Source: Talinum fruticosum (lineage: Eukaryota; Streptophyta; Magnoliopsida; Caryophyllales; Talinaceae). From it: a stretch of DNA of 64,000 bases. The notes beneath the pieces were generated by a model, which saw only the letters and a list, made by a program, of their open reading frames with translations, was not told the origin of the DNA and searched no databases. The stretch lies in contig JAITYX010000004.1 of NCBI GenBank assembly GCA_021018815.1, forward strand, positions 744,001 to 808,000, read 5' to 3'. A program made the translations under genes and the position numbers. Shown in pieces: positions 49,437 to 62,800 of the stretch; position 1 is the stretch's first letter, and each line of letters begins with the position of its first letter.

Positions 49437-52288
49437 TATAATATATATAATATATATAATTTTTCACAAAAATTAGACAAAATTAAAAATAATAAAATAA
49501 AAATATAATTGTAAACAAAAAGTTAAACAAATAATAAAATGAACTAAATAAATATGAAAATAAATAATTAAATTACCAAAATATTAAAACTATTTTATGG
49601 ACTCAATAGCCTAAAAATCTAAAATAAAAATGAAAAAACTTAATTCATAAATTTTATTAAATTAAAAACATGCTTTAACCTAAATTAGTAAATAAGTCTA
49701 AAAAATTATCAAATTAGTTATATATTATAAAATTATCTAATCTTAATATGAAAATTAAATTATAATTAATTATCCTAATTAATTCATAAAAATATAAAAC
49801 AGAAAAACAAAACTAAGTAGAAAATTAATAAATAACAAATATATAAAATTATTTAATAAATTAAATCAAAAATCTAAAAAAATATAAAAGTAACCTAAAA
49901 CCCAAAAATATTTTTTTTATAGTTTTCCAGAAAAATTAAATAAAATAAAAAATAATAAAATGAAAATATAATCTTAAACAGAAAGTAAAATAAATAATAA
50001 ACTGCACTAAATAAATGAGAAAATAAATAATTAAATTACCAGAATATTAAAATTAGTTTTTGGACTTGAATATATCCTAAACACCTAAAATCAAAATGAA
50101 AAAACTAAATTTATAAATTTATTAAATTAAAGACCTACTTTAACCTAAATTAGAAAAAAATCTTAAAAATTATCAAATCAGTTATAAAAACTAAAAAAAT
50201 TAATACTAATAGATTAAAAAGATTCTAACTAAACCCTATAATAATATAAAAATAAAATTAATCGAAGATGACTAATTTTATTCTAACTTCTAACAGATCG
50301 ACTAAAAAATAACAAAAATAAAAAGAAAAGTAATCTGAAAATTAAAATATATTAAGACATAAAATAAAATTAATATATATAGTTATGTAGTTATTTATTT
50401 AGGGTTTGGATTGTGTATTAGCTCTCATTTATTTTTATGTATATTGATATGCAATATTATTTTGGGCCCGAAATATAATAATTTTGTCTAACATTATTAA
50501 TTTTTCATTGTTGATGGTGTTTTTTGACTTGGTGTCATAAAATTGTATTAATTCAAAATATATTTATTATAAAAATTTTTAAAATTAAAATCAACAGGAA
50601 CATGTTATAAAAATAATATTTAAATATTTAATTATCCGAGGAAGCAATTTGGTTATTACCTTCATCCTATGTACGTAATGATTTAATAAACCTTAATAAA
50701 TCATAAATTAATATAATAAAAATATAACAACTACATATACACTTGATATTAATAATTAAAAATGCCTACAAGATAGAAAATTATTATTCAAATATATTGT
50801 GGAATAAAACGTAATGAATAAAAAGTTAGGAATTATATTGCTTCAGTTAGTAATTTGTGTACTTTAAGTTCGTAATTTGTGTTATGTTTACAGGATTACA
50901 AACTTAATATGCCAACTTCTATTAAGCCCATAGGATTTTGAATAAATTCATTTGTATCAAAATTTTTGCACAACATACTGAGCATTTTTTTTTTTTTACA
51001 AATACGGTTTATTTTAGTTTCTTCCTAACATGTCTATCTCGTGACTTATTATTGACAAACATATTTCAAGCATATCTTTTACTATTGTAAGTTTTCTAAA
51101 TTATTAAAAGATGAGTATTTGCCATCAAACCTCCCCGCCATCTTGAAATAGAACTTCATGTTACTCTTATTATGTTAATTACTTGAGAGGAAGAGTTGTG
51201 TCTCGAGGGAAGCAATTGGTTGTTAATCGAGTAAAACATGTATTTATAAAATCTCAATTGTATCAATATTTTTGCCGAATTGATTCACTACTAAAATCGC
51301 GATCAATTTTCAATATAAGTACAAAACACGGATGATTTTATTACCCTACGCCGCTAATTAACCTATCATACCCTTTACTATGATGCAAATTACCTGTTAT
51401 TGTTAAATATATTTGGATCACTTCTATCATTATAATATTTTTCACTATTAATCTTAATATAGGTAGTTATTATATGTTTAATTATCTTTGTGTGCAAAGG
51501 TAGGTAAGAATGGATAAATCATTGTATTCACCTTATAATTTTTAAAAATTGAGATCCCATTATGGGTATATGTATAATTTTTAAGAGTTCGTGTAATATT
51601 TAAGTTAATGATGTTTTAGTAGGTTGGTTGCATATAAATATTTATCTAGGCGTCTATTAAGTTAAATTAGTATTGACTTTGTAAACAGTTATGAGTTATA
51701 AATTTGATATTCTTTTATTGATTTGATGTACTTTGTATTGTAATATTAATTTGTGACATAATGATATTTATTGTCATCCGTAACTTAATATCAACCAATC
51801 ATATTCATTTTCCTACTAATATTTACATTTTGATACCCAAACATATTGTTACACTATTTTTATAACTCGTATGAGTTATGATTATTTAAATTGTTTGACA
51901 CTTAAAAGGCCGTGACTTCTTAATATTCCAAATCACGTGTGTAATCGTAAAATCTTAATGATATTTTTTAATATTTTTAATATTATTTTTTATTTATTAC
52001 TTTAGATTATTTATTTATTCTTTTGAAATTTAGAATGATTGGAATATGAATGTGTGTTGGGCTCTAATGATTTTTATGTGTTAGGTTCGATAACTTTGAT
52101 GAGTCGGAAAACATTTTCATTATAAGGGGATAACATGTATAAGAATGTTGTTGAAAGTGAAATCATTCAATAAAATCAAAAGATCGAGAAAAATAAACTC
52201 ACAAGTACAATATTGCTGCGTAATTCAATAATTTCTTAAGTTATGCATTGTACAATATTACTCCGTGCATAGCACGGGTCCGTACTAG
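48983..52288 (+). mobile_element. Non-autonomous Helitron (~3.3 kb)
   Basis: The 5' end TCTATACACTATATAATGCC starts at 48983 after an A. The 3' end is a hairpin (CCGTGC 52263-52268, loop ATA, GCACGG 52272-52277), then a short spacer and the terminal CTAG at 52285-52288, followed by T. A|TC...CTAG|T insertion with a subterminal hairpin and no target duplication defines Helitrons. The interior is very AT-rich, with TAA arrays and no Rep/helicase coding, so it is non-autonomous. A second copy of the 5' terminus lies at 49235. Confidence 0.82.
49117..49435. repeat. Duplicated Helitron 5' end with (TAA)n/(AAT)n arrays
   Basis: The ~135-bp 5' terminal segment (48983-49116) recurs at 49235-49370 with about 85% identity by eye. 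Both contain ctatac..taatgcc, ggagtttcgtccaataaaa and the tttccactcat..atggactct end, and each is followed by a triplet array: 49117-49231 (interrupted) and 49390-49435 (pure). Leucine- or tyrosine-only frames in this stretch are array artefacts. Confidence 0.85.
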
Positions 52289-53127
52289 TAAAAACAAAAG
52301 AAATCTACTTTAGGTTGGTGTTTGAATTTTAAACCCCTTATCATTAAAAGATTAACCGAAAGTAAAAAACCTCTCTCTCTCTCCTCCCCTCCTTCTCCCC
52401 CTCTGGCAAATAAATCTAGAATAGGAGGAGTAGTGGAAGATGAAAAATAGTATAAAAAATTTACAATCAATCGGCTCTCATAATCTCAAACTGTGAACTC
52501 ATATCTCCATATTTTCCGACAAGATACTCCAGCCTCCATATTTTCCAGCGAGGTACCGCTGCCCTTCGTGGAATCCGAAACTTCAAGAGTCCGGCCGGTG
52601 ACGACAATGGTGAAGCCGTTTCATGGCTTGAACGTTTCGATGTGAGGCAAAAAGGATGAATCATAGATCTCTACCTAGTGTCGATGGTGGTGTAGATGAG
52701 GTGACGAGGTGAGACATGGCGGCGATCGAGGAGGAGAAAGAAACCGAGGAGAACAGAGGAAGTGAGACCAATGGGCATCTCGTCGCTCGGTATAGATGAA
52801 GGGGATTCACCGAATAAAAAATAGGGTGGGACTTGGGAAAAATAGAGATCTTACTGAAAAATTGAGTGATGGCAAAGGAGGATACTTGGAAGTGAAAATC
52901 GAAAGGCTTGGCCGAAAAATAGACGCCGAAAAAATGGAGGTAGCGATTCGTGGGCATTGTCAATCGGTTAACACTTCTACAATATATTTTTGTTCTTTCA
53001 GTTTTCACCTAATTAATGAAATTAGTTTACATCCAAACACTATCCTAAATAAAATAATTTTTTATTTATTAATATTTCATAATAATGAGAGTTACCATGG
53101 TTACCATTTTGCGGTAACCATTTTACC

Positions 53128-53807
53128 GTGACATTTATTAAATGTCAAAACTAATTGTTATCCAAATAAGTCTTTTTCTCATATATTTTTGTTTATTATG
53201 TAGCTAATAGTCTCTTTAATTTTGTCCAATGGCTTATTAGCTAGTGCCGCCCATGTAAGTAGATTAATGTTAAAACTGACTAGTACTATCAAATCAATAA
53301 GAGATCCAAAAAAAATGGTATAAGATGTCCAAATTGTAATTTCTCAATAAATTTACGAGTTTCACTAACTTCATAGATATCCTTTCACATTTTGAGGATT
53401 TTTATTCAAAAAAAAATATTTGAAAACACTAACCCAGCTCCCTAACCTCGCAATCTCCCATATAAACTAGTAAAATAATAGCTTCCAATGCCATATCTAA
53501 AATTGGTACTCAATACTAACACAAAAGTCAAAACTACCTGTACAATTGTTATTCCCTTCATGTAAAATTCTAAAAAAATATATAGGGGTTCATTTCCCCC
53601 TTTCCTTTCCTTTTCTTTCTTTTCACCTATAACGGTTTCTTTGAAGAGGGGGTGTTTCTATGACATATCTTTCTGTATTTGAGGTGTGGAGGACTTTGAG
53701 GTTGCGAAACATGAAATCAAGAACCGCTGCTTTCTCATCTGTCTGTCCTTGTTTGTCTTCCAACAAAGTCTCTGTTTCCTCATTCAGTGTGCTACAACAA
53801 GTAATGA
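53128..53807 (-). other. 3' UTR and downstream flank of the exostosin gene
   Basis: Follows the TGA at 53808-53810 on the minus strand. Open frames on both strands around 53623-53980 overlap the last exon and are shadows. Confidence 0.45.
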
Positions 53808-56800
53808 TCAGCTTGCTTTTATCAAGCACTCTTGTGGTAGACCTGACTCCCTTTTCAAATGAGCCGCTCCTTTCCTCCAAGGATCATTGTGCAACTTATA
53901 ATGCAAGACCTAACGGAACAGAAGAAAAGTTAGCTTCTGCAGAATGGTTTCTCACACAAAGCATTGTACTAGTAGCTTGATTGTTCCCAACCCAACCCCA
54001 TATTGACAGTTAAGCCCATAGCTTGGGTTGATGAACGAGTTCAGGATCTAAACGTAGTTACAAGTACCAGAGTTATTATTTTTTTTTGGGGGGGTGGGGG
54101 ATTTGAGCACCATTTGAGCTCCCACTTGTCCATGAAACTAGTTTGAAAAAACAGATTCCTACAACTTTTCTTAACAACATCGCCTACTATAGATCCCACC
54201 TAAGCAGGTATGGCATATATCCAAATTTAAGCAACATTATTCCGCAAGTAGATGTCCAGATTCCGCTTCATGTCCAAATTAATAGCTTATCCGCAACCCA
54301 TATGTTTTTCTCATTAAATAACGCTTTGCATAACACCTCAAGCAGTAAGACATTTGGATGTAAAAAAATTTAAATATGGGCTTAGGTACATATGGCTTAA
54401 CCTCAAAGCCTCTCTAAAGCATGTGTGCAAATTTCTTAAGTACATCAAAAGTACAAGCATAACTAAAGTGAAAAAATAAAAACTGTGACATGATTTTCCC
54501 TTCCCCTTCCCTGTCAATATCCCAAGAGGAGAAAAGTCCATGTCTCTCCCGTTTTCCATGGATATCACTTATATAGTCTGGCAGTCTGGCCTCAAGCAAT
54601 GGGTACTCTGATTGAATGAGTTTTGTTTTTTTTTTTTTTTTTGGGGGGGAGGAGGAGATAGGTATTAATTGCTTCTCCCTTTTTCTTGCCTTCAACAAAT
54701 TTTGACTCCTTGAATGAGTTAAAAGGTCACTAAAAGGCATGTCATTAATTTTAGCAAATGGGGGCACAATCATAAGCTTGCCTACTAAAAAGAAATGGGA
54801 TTTGGGATTGAAGCAGAACAAGGAGATGACACTAAATAATACAGTCCAACCTCTTCCAAAGTGCCTGATGCACAGCCTAAGAATTGGGCATTTGGGCTTA
54901 CTATGGTATGGACATTTTACATGCTCCAAGCATAAACCAATTCCTATGCAAAGAGAAATATTTTTCATTGGCCACTGGCGATTTTGACCGCATCTAACCT
55001 CACATTTCTATGTGGAATTCAGAGCAAAGAACTCTCTCTTAATTCATTTCAGATTCCCTTTTAAGTCTTTTTCTTCCTTTCTTTCCTTTTAATTCTATTG
55101 TTTTCTGCCTCAACTTTCTTCATCAGCACCCAAATTCTTTCTTTTCTATTGTGTACATCTTCAAGTGTCAAGTGCTAGAGAAATTTTCTGCTTACCTTAG
55201 CTTCAACCCCTGACATCTAATCTACTTTCATCCTTAAGATGACACAGGAATGGTTCTACTTCCAATCCCTTTTACTGGACTAGCTTGATTGTTTGGAAAA
55301 GGTCTATGCAAATAGACTTGTTACTTGTCCAGCCAAAGCAAATCTGGATTCATGATTGATGGGTGTGCAAAACCTAGCATCACATTTTGCAAAATGGCAA
55401 AGGTAAAATGGTACTGGTCATTCCAGGATCCTTAATGCCTATTGTAAAAGGATTACAGAAAGCATTCTCTATGTATAGGCAGCCATGAATGACCTCTTTC
55501 AAAGCAATTAAACCATACATGAAACAGGCTACAAGACACACGTTTGTAGAATGGACTGTTTCAAAGAAAACATAAATGCTTACGTGAAACATCTAGATCA
55601 CTTCTTTTCTGATCAACATGCCCTTCACTTTGGAAGAGTATCTTGCATAATCTTTTGCATCATAAACAGATTACCCACCAACCATTTGAACGATAAAATT
55701 CCTATCAGCAGCTTTTGAGCGAAACCTACAATGATTATGTGCTTTTAGTTCGCTTTGCAAACTGAAAAGGTATAAAGATAATTTCAACCATAGGCACTGC
55801 TTTCATTGGCTATTTCTTTGGCAAGAGAGCTTATGAGGACTTGGCTCTTGTAAACAGATCAAGTACACCAGATGCTTTACGACCTTGTCATCTTTCTATT
55901 TCAGTTACATCACCAAATACGCTCAATAGTTCTAATTCTTCATCCACTTCTGTTCACAACCCCTCTCAGATTTCACACAGTATCACCATCTCATATAACG
56001 CATACACATTAATGCCTTCTCTTCATCCGCTTGACAGTTCTGTAATCGAAATGAAGATTCAAAGGTTTTGTACCATTTAATCTGGAAAAAGATAGCCCTG
56101 CAGTTCCTTTAGAAATTTAGGCGGATGGTGTACTGTACCGCCAAGGAGATGAAACAAAAGAACAGCTTCTAAATCCTAATGCATTTCTCGATGACCGGCT
56201 AAAAATTAACCTTGACTTCCTTAATTACTTCCCCGTCAAGTAAATAAAGAATCAAAAGGTGTTTCATCTCAAAAATGGAATTTCTTGAATCCCGGGCCTC
56301 CAAGGGGTACTCTGGGTCCTACCAGTATAATGACACCAATTGACGGTTTTCTCTAACCAATCCTTCTTACTACTGCAGCTTAACAGGCAGGTTCTTGTTC
56401 AGGAGTTAGTTAAATTAGCTTTCTATTGCTCTCCGGCCCCATTCCCTCATTGACTCATTTGCACCATAAATAAGTGCAATTGCCCCCATTAAGTTACCAA
56501 CTGTCATTTTGATCTCTGTTGTGTCCCTTACATTACCGAACACAAACAAATAGTCCCCCAGTATTTTTCTTTACCACCACACAAACCACAAATCATTACA
56601 CATTGTTACCTTACTTTCTGCCCCTTGTGCTATCAGCCATAAACATAGACTGTTAATATTCCTCTGTGTGATCATTTACATCAATTGACCAATCACAAAA
56701 CTGTTGAAACTATATTTTTGCCATTATTCTAAGAAACCTTAAACTATATTCATAGCAAGTAACGAGAAAAGATAAAAGTCCCCCTGTCTAGGAAGAATCA

Positions 56801-59800
56801 AAATCATAAAACAGGTAGCACCAGTGACGATAAAATTTTTTAGTGGAATGACAGAATTCTTTTTAGGGTTCCTACTCCATTTGGTGCCTTATCCAAGAAG
56901 TTTCTCAACTTTTTCACAATAGATGGGAAAATATGTTCCAAATGATCTAGCAAATTGTACAAGCTTTATTGCATAGGTAAGATCACTAAAGATTTTGTCC
57001 AGGCATACTGCTTTTGAAAATTTTAAATAGTTGAAGGTTCTACACATGATTATTTGAATTTCAGTGTACCAGCCTAAAAATTTCCTGAAACTCAGATTGC
57101 CAGTATGAAATTTCACGAGATCACAAAAGAAGTAATATCATTCATGTTACTCTTGTAGTTAGCCAAGGCATTTAATACAATAATTTTTGCATGCATTTAG
57201 TGGAAGATAATTCTTTGTGATATGACTCAAACAGCAAATAATGTTCCTGAGAAATGGACCATCCAAATGGCAAATTCACAAACAAAAGCAATAGATAAAT
57301 CAAAATGCATACCTGTATTAATGTGGCGAACACATCATCTTCACCCAATTTTGAGATCTCTACAGCCCAGTCTTCCACATGACTGAGAACAGAATTCTGC
57401 CTCTCAGCTTCAAGCAAGATTGAATCACGATACAAGAACCGCTGCCAGATTCTCTGCACATTGGCCATCTTGAATGCTACCTCTGTGTCATTGAATCCCT
57501 GAATTTAACGATAAGAACCCATTGGTCAGCCAAAGCTTAAACTTAGACCTACATAGTCTGAAATGCAAACTCCAATATTAAGACAGGGAGATTACCCTGA
57601 GAATGTTTATCAAGCTTGGAATTTCATCCTCACCGATCCGAACAGCAAAACTTTCATAGTTGAGCACATTCTCATAAGGAAGGAAGATGCCATCCTGAGC
57701 ATTAGAAATTGGAACTATAAACATACTGGATCCACAGACATATAGCTTCTTAAATGTGGTATAGAATAACAGACAATTATTTGCCGCTAGATTTAATATT
57801 TGTAAATCAGTTTGCACAAGATTCAATGTTTAGAAATGGAAGCACGTGTTTATCTCAATCAAGTACTTGATCAGCATAAGAATGTACTCTAGGCTGCATG
57901 CATAGCGAAAATGTTCTGTATTCTTTCAATGTCAAAAAGTCTCAGACACCTATTTTACAATTTAAGACATTAACCAATATTTAGCTCACAAATCGCAGTA
58001 GGCAAGTCAGAAGCATTCGAAAACTAAAGCATGCCAATTCAGTGCAAGCATTTTATCGAATAAGCCTCTCAAGCCAAACTCTAATGGGTAGATGCAATGC
58101 AAAGATAAAGTAAAACGGAAGTTACATATCTGCATCTTCGATAACCCCTAGATCCAAAAATTTACAAACACACTTGCTAGTTCACTGACCACTTCTCCAG
58201 CACAGAAATTAGCAACAAGCTCACTCATTTCTTATGCTAAGCTCTTTAAGTTTTCCACATAAAATTTGGCATTTTTATCATCATTGCAAACATGTAAGTA
58301 ATCATTCTTAGTTCCAGAGATTATCTCCGCTGACCAATATGATGCTCAGACATCTGACTATCCGATGCAAAATTAACTCAAAACTAGTGCTGAAGGAGGT
58401 GCTTCACCAGCAACGAACTTATGGACAGAACTGCTCTTCGTTGATCTTTTTACTGCTGACGAGTAGCATAATTTTAGCTGAATGAGAAAATAAACCCAAC
58501 ATCCTACCCTAAATGAGTTTTCTATATATTAATTGCCATCAAAGCAGGGCTTCAATAAGACAAATTATCATAACGTGTTAGGTGTGGCTCAAATCTCCAA
58601 TATATGTGACGGATTTTAGAAGAGTTGTGGGCTGCGTTTCTGGGCATTTTTTTCGTGGTTTCGGGGCAGCGAATATGGGCAGCGAAATTGCCTATTTTTC
58701 TGGGATATTCAAGGTGTCATGGGCAGCCATTTAGTGGAACTTGTGGAGAGGTTTTTGGAGCATTATTAGTCCCATTAATTAAGGGATAAGTGGGCATTGT
58801 TTGTGGGCTAATTTTCAGCAAGCATTAGGGTCTTGGAGCTATTTTCCAGCTTGGTTCAAGGGACATGGGCAGCAGCATTAAGGTCCTTAATTACGTTAAT
58901 TAAGGGACAAGTATGGCAGCAGTTACTAGCAAGAAATTAGGAGCATCTCTTGTTAAGTGGGGCAGTAAATTAATGGGATAAATCCCCACATTATCATATA
59001 AATATGTGAAGGCTTTCCAGGAGAAGGCCAAGCCAAAGAAATTCAGGGAGAGCCAAGCTGAAAATTAGTGATCTTAATTCCCAAACATTGTTGAGTGAGT
59101 TGAGAGAAATATTGTGAGAGAATTAGAGATTCTTATCGTTGATCAAATCATTGTTCGATTGTGATCATTTTGTATTTTCTCAAATTCGTAGTGAATTGTT
59201 TGTCACCTCCGTGGTTTTTCCCGAGTTGGGTTTTCCACGTAAATTCATTGTGTCCATTGATTTAGTACCTTCATTTATCTGTTCGAATTTTTGATTATCA
59301 TAAGACATCCTATATTACACTTCCGCATCAAGTCGTTCAAAAATTTCCTAACATAACGTGATCAAATGAACTTCATGCTACACAGTTAACAACCTTCTTA
59401 GCTTATGGAAATGAGATCCACTTCATTTTTGCATGAAAACCTCAATAACGTTTTCACCATTCCAAATGAATCGGCTTTGGCATACATGATCCACCACCAA
59501 ATAAGAAAATGTTAACGTCGATAAAATACCTGAATAATCACAGGGATACACCCTTGAAGAATGCTATCCTCCATTCTACCACTCCAACCATCTCCTGGAA
59601 AAACCCCGCAGAAAATTGAACTAGCCAGCTCTTCAAGATAATTTTTTGAGCGTAATGGGGTCACAACCACATCAGGCTGGTGCTGCCTACCGAGCTTCCC
59701 ATCTTTGTTGGGACTTGAACCAAACTCTTCTGCTAGTTTTTGTCTAATACCCATGCTATATCTGAATAAAAATTAAATTCCAATTACCAAATAGACACTG

Positions 59801-62800
59801 GAAAATACCAGAATGAAAGTAAAGTGTTAAAGTGCATGTACCCTTGCTCATGTCAAGTGTCTAGCATGTACATTTTTAAGAAAAAGGAAAATTACATGAA
59901 ATATAAATAGATCAAATGATTATTACAATCAATGACATGACATCTTGATCACTACTATCCCTTACGGAAATGTTTTTCTCCGAATCTCTACTGGTCCATA
60001 TCATTGTATCCTTTTCAGAACCCCACAAAGATCCAAGTAGGTGGTGTCAACTTAAGATAGTCCTTGCAACTGCAGGAGACCTAGAAGTGTCTACACTCCC
60101 TGAAAATCCCAACGATCAGCAACAATAGTTACTGGCCAAAGGTAGGGACAATGACGCCTATGGAGACTTTGACAAAACCTCACTCCATTCCTATGGATTT
60201 GATAAATTTAGATTCCTCTCTAGAGAACTTTCCAACATGTAGATTGCTTTAAAAGTGAGATCAGATTAAAAGTTACATCAAAATAGGTTTAGGTGCAAAA
60301 TGGGTGATATGGCAATTAAAACTACTGAATAGCTGCTGCCTCTATTTTTACCCTACATTGTATGGACTGTGATTGTCCTTACAGAAATGCAGATCTCCGG
60401 GTTCTTTACCCCCATATAAGGTAGAGCCAGGGATTCATAATGCGGTTCTGGACGTGATATGGTAAACTCACTCTAATGAGGCAATCACGTTTCATTTCAC
60501 GGTTGCCGCTGGGTGAAAACACAGTTCGCTCGTCTTAAAAACCTTTCCGATGCGGCTGTTTCATCGTTGAACTGCCACATTTTGAATCCATGGGTAGAGG
60601 AAATGTAAATAATCCCTCCTCTTCATGGAAAGAAGCTCCAGAAAAGGTATTATTTGTCAATTCATAACTTCCCAAAGCAAGACCGAGTCATTGAGAAAGC
60701 ACCAACACTTTGACAAACTGGAGAGTGGGAGAGCACTAAACTTTCCATCTTAAGCTCATTTTTTATCCATTTACTGTAATGCTTTTCTAAGTTAGCCTTT
60801 TGCTTACAAACTTTTTCATTTTCAAAACTTCTATCATAGTGGAAGCTGTTGGCAATTAAACATGTCACAAAGACTTTCATGGGGCAATTTCACAAAATTT
60901 TTCTGTGAAATCATGCATATGTACAAGTAAGCAATGCGCGGTCAATATTTTCACTTCATGTCTGTTAAGATACATCAGAATGTCTCATATTAGACCATTT
61001 CCCCACATAAAATTTCACACAGTAATTACTGATAGTTCAACCAAATCAATCGTTTTGGCTGTGTTAGCAAATAGCGTGAAAATTGGCAATAAATGTCAAT
61101 CAGGTAGACGGCTAATGATATGCATATGAAGACAACACCAAGTTAACCGTTATCTAATCACCTAATATGCCACGGTGAAAAACATGCATCCCTGGTCCCT
61201 AAGCTTCGCATGCTGTACATTTACCACATGAGCCCAGATCAATACCCACGCCTGTGGAATCAAGTGTTACTCTACACGAAGGATTTCAAGAGGTTTTTCA
61301 TATATGCTTGAATTTGAGTCTTAGTCTTCAGCCTATTGCATTGAGGGTAGGATTAACATCTCAGTACGCTTCCTAAATCAAAAATATTTAAAAACTAAGA
61401 TATAAATTCTTGGCAACTCCTACTTTACTTGAATTGCTAATTCATATTAGCTCCAAACGAGGGGAAGTGTGCTACCATGGACTCATGGTACATACATGCA
61501 ATAAGATTATTACAAGAGACCATAATGGATATCCAATTTGGGTTATCCCTAGTACAAAGACAACTTACTTAGCTTCTGGTCTACCATTTTCGTATGCTGG
61601 CCCCAGATTACCATTGAAGTAAAACAGTATCTTTCGCTGGTCACGAGGCCTGTAGTAGAAAGCAACCACAATCAAGCAAGTTGTAAAGTCATATGATTCA
61701 GATCAGAACACACAGTATTCACATGTGAGGACAAGACAAATTCTGTCCTAATATACATGCCTGGCCCAAAGTTTGGCCCTAAAGGAGTTTTCATCAGGTC
61801 GTTTCCAAGCAGGAAGAACAAGATCTTTTTGGGGTCAAAGCAGGGGTGATTGCCTCTTCTGGCAGCGGAAATGTCATTCCAGTTGTCAGCCCAGTAGGCA
61901 GTCGTTGAATGGTTATGCTTGGAATTTGTATTACCCCAGTGAACCAGCATCATGCTGTTCCATATCTCCTTAGGGGCATAGCAAGCACCTTCATCCCATG
62001 AGAAAAACTACCTTCAGGAAGATAACTGAGGTCACTATAGATGATACACCAGTAAATCATAAAATTCCTTTAAAAGATAAAACCAGAAATTCATCAGCAC
62101 AACATACCCAGATATGGTCTTTTCCTGATGACTGGTTCCAGTAAGGATATTGCTGTACAATGTGATCATATGCTTTCTTATAGAATTCCAAGGTAAAGGA
62201 ACTCCTCAAGCCCCCATGATCCTGAGAATTAACAAAGTACTCAGCAAATAAGGAAAAATGCACAAAAAGAATGGCTCTAGATCGTGTGATCTTTGCTCAT
62301 AAAGAAATTGTAATTCATAAAAGTAAGGCAGGTACACAGACTCAAAAAGAAAAGGTCCAAAGCACAGATGTGTGCAAAATCAAGTCAAAAAGGATAAATG
62401 TGTGGGTAAGCACATAGAACTCCAACCCAGCAAAAGTCTTATATCCTCCCTTCCGTGTCATTTGTGCATTTTTGTATCCAAAGAATAAGAAGCATCACTA
62501 AAGTGCCACTAAAGATTGAAAAAGGCCGAGGCCAAGTTCATTTCAGCTAATGCACCTAAGTGGAAACTTATGAAGTGGTAAAGAGTGTTTTTCAAAATGA
62601 GTACCCGGAAATTATTCAAAATGAGGAAAGAGGTAGGGTGTTTCAAATAAAAACTAATAGTTTGTAGAGCTATTAAGTAGAGGAAGCCCAGTGAACTGAA
62701 GTTCTGAATGATAAATGTTGATGAAACTACCGACTCAAACTCATTTCTAAATATATGCAAAAAAGTACCCGGAAATTTCTATGTTTTGACATGTACTTGA

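Larger units (their letters stand above)
48845..53127. mobile_element. Inverted-repeat element split by a Helitron
   Basis: The left end GGTAAAATGGTAACCATGG (48845 on) is mirrored on the right: the sequence ending at 53127, read inward, is GGTAAAATGGTTACCGC and then AAAATGGTAACCATGGTAAC. Taking out the Helitron at 48983-52288 leaves an element of about 980 bp. The right part (52300-53050) is less AT-rich, but no transposase was recognised. No target duplication was found, so the boundaries are tentative. Confidence 0.5.

Noticed and set aside
49198..49480. Leucine/isoleucine-rich open frames on the minus strand
   Set aside because: Translations of the TAA/ATT triplet arrays.
53623..53980. 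Open frames on both strands near the exostosin 3' end
   Set aside because: They overlap the last exon (53808-53909), whose VLHYKLHNDPW reading fits the family; the others are other-frame or antisense shadows.
54414..54968. 184-residue open frame on the minus strand
   Set aside because: Within the last exostosin intron, with a lysine run from a poly-T tract and no family resemblance.
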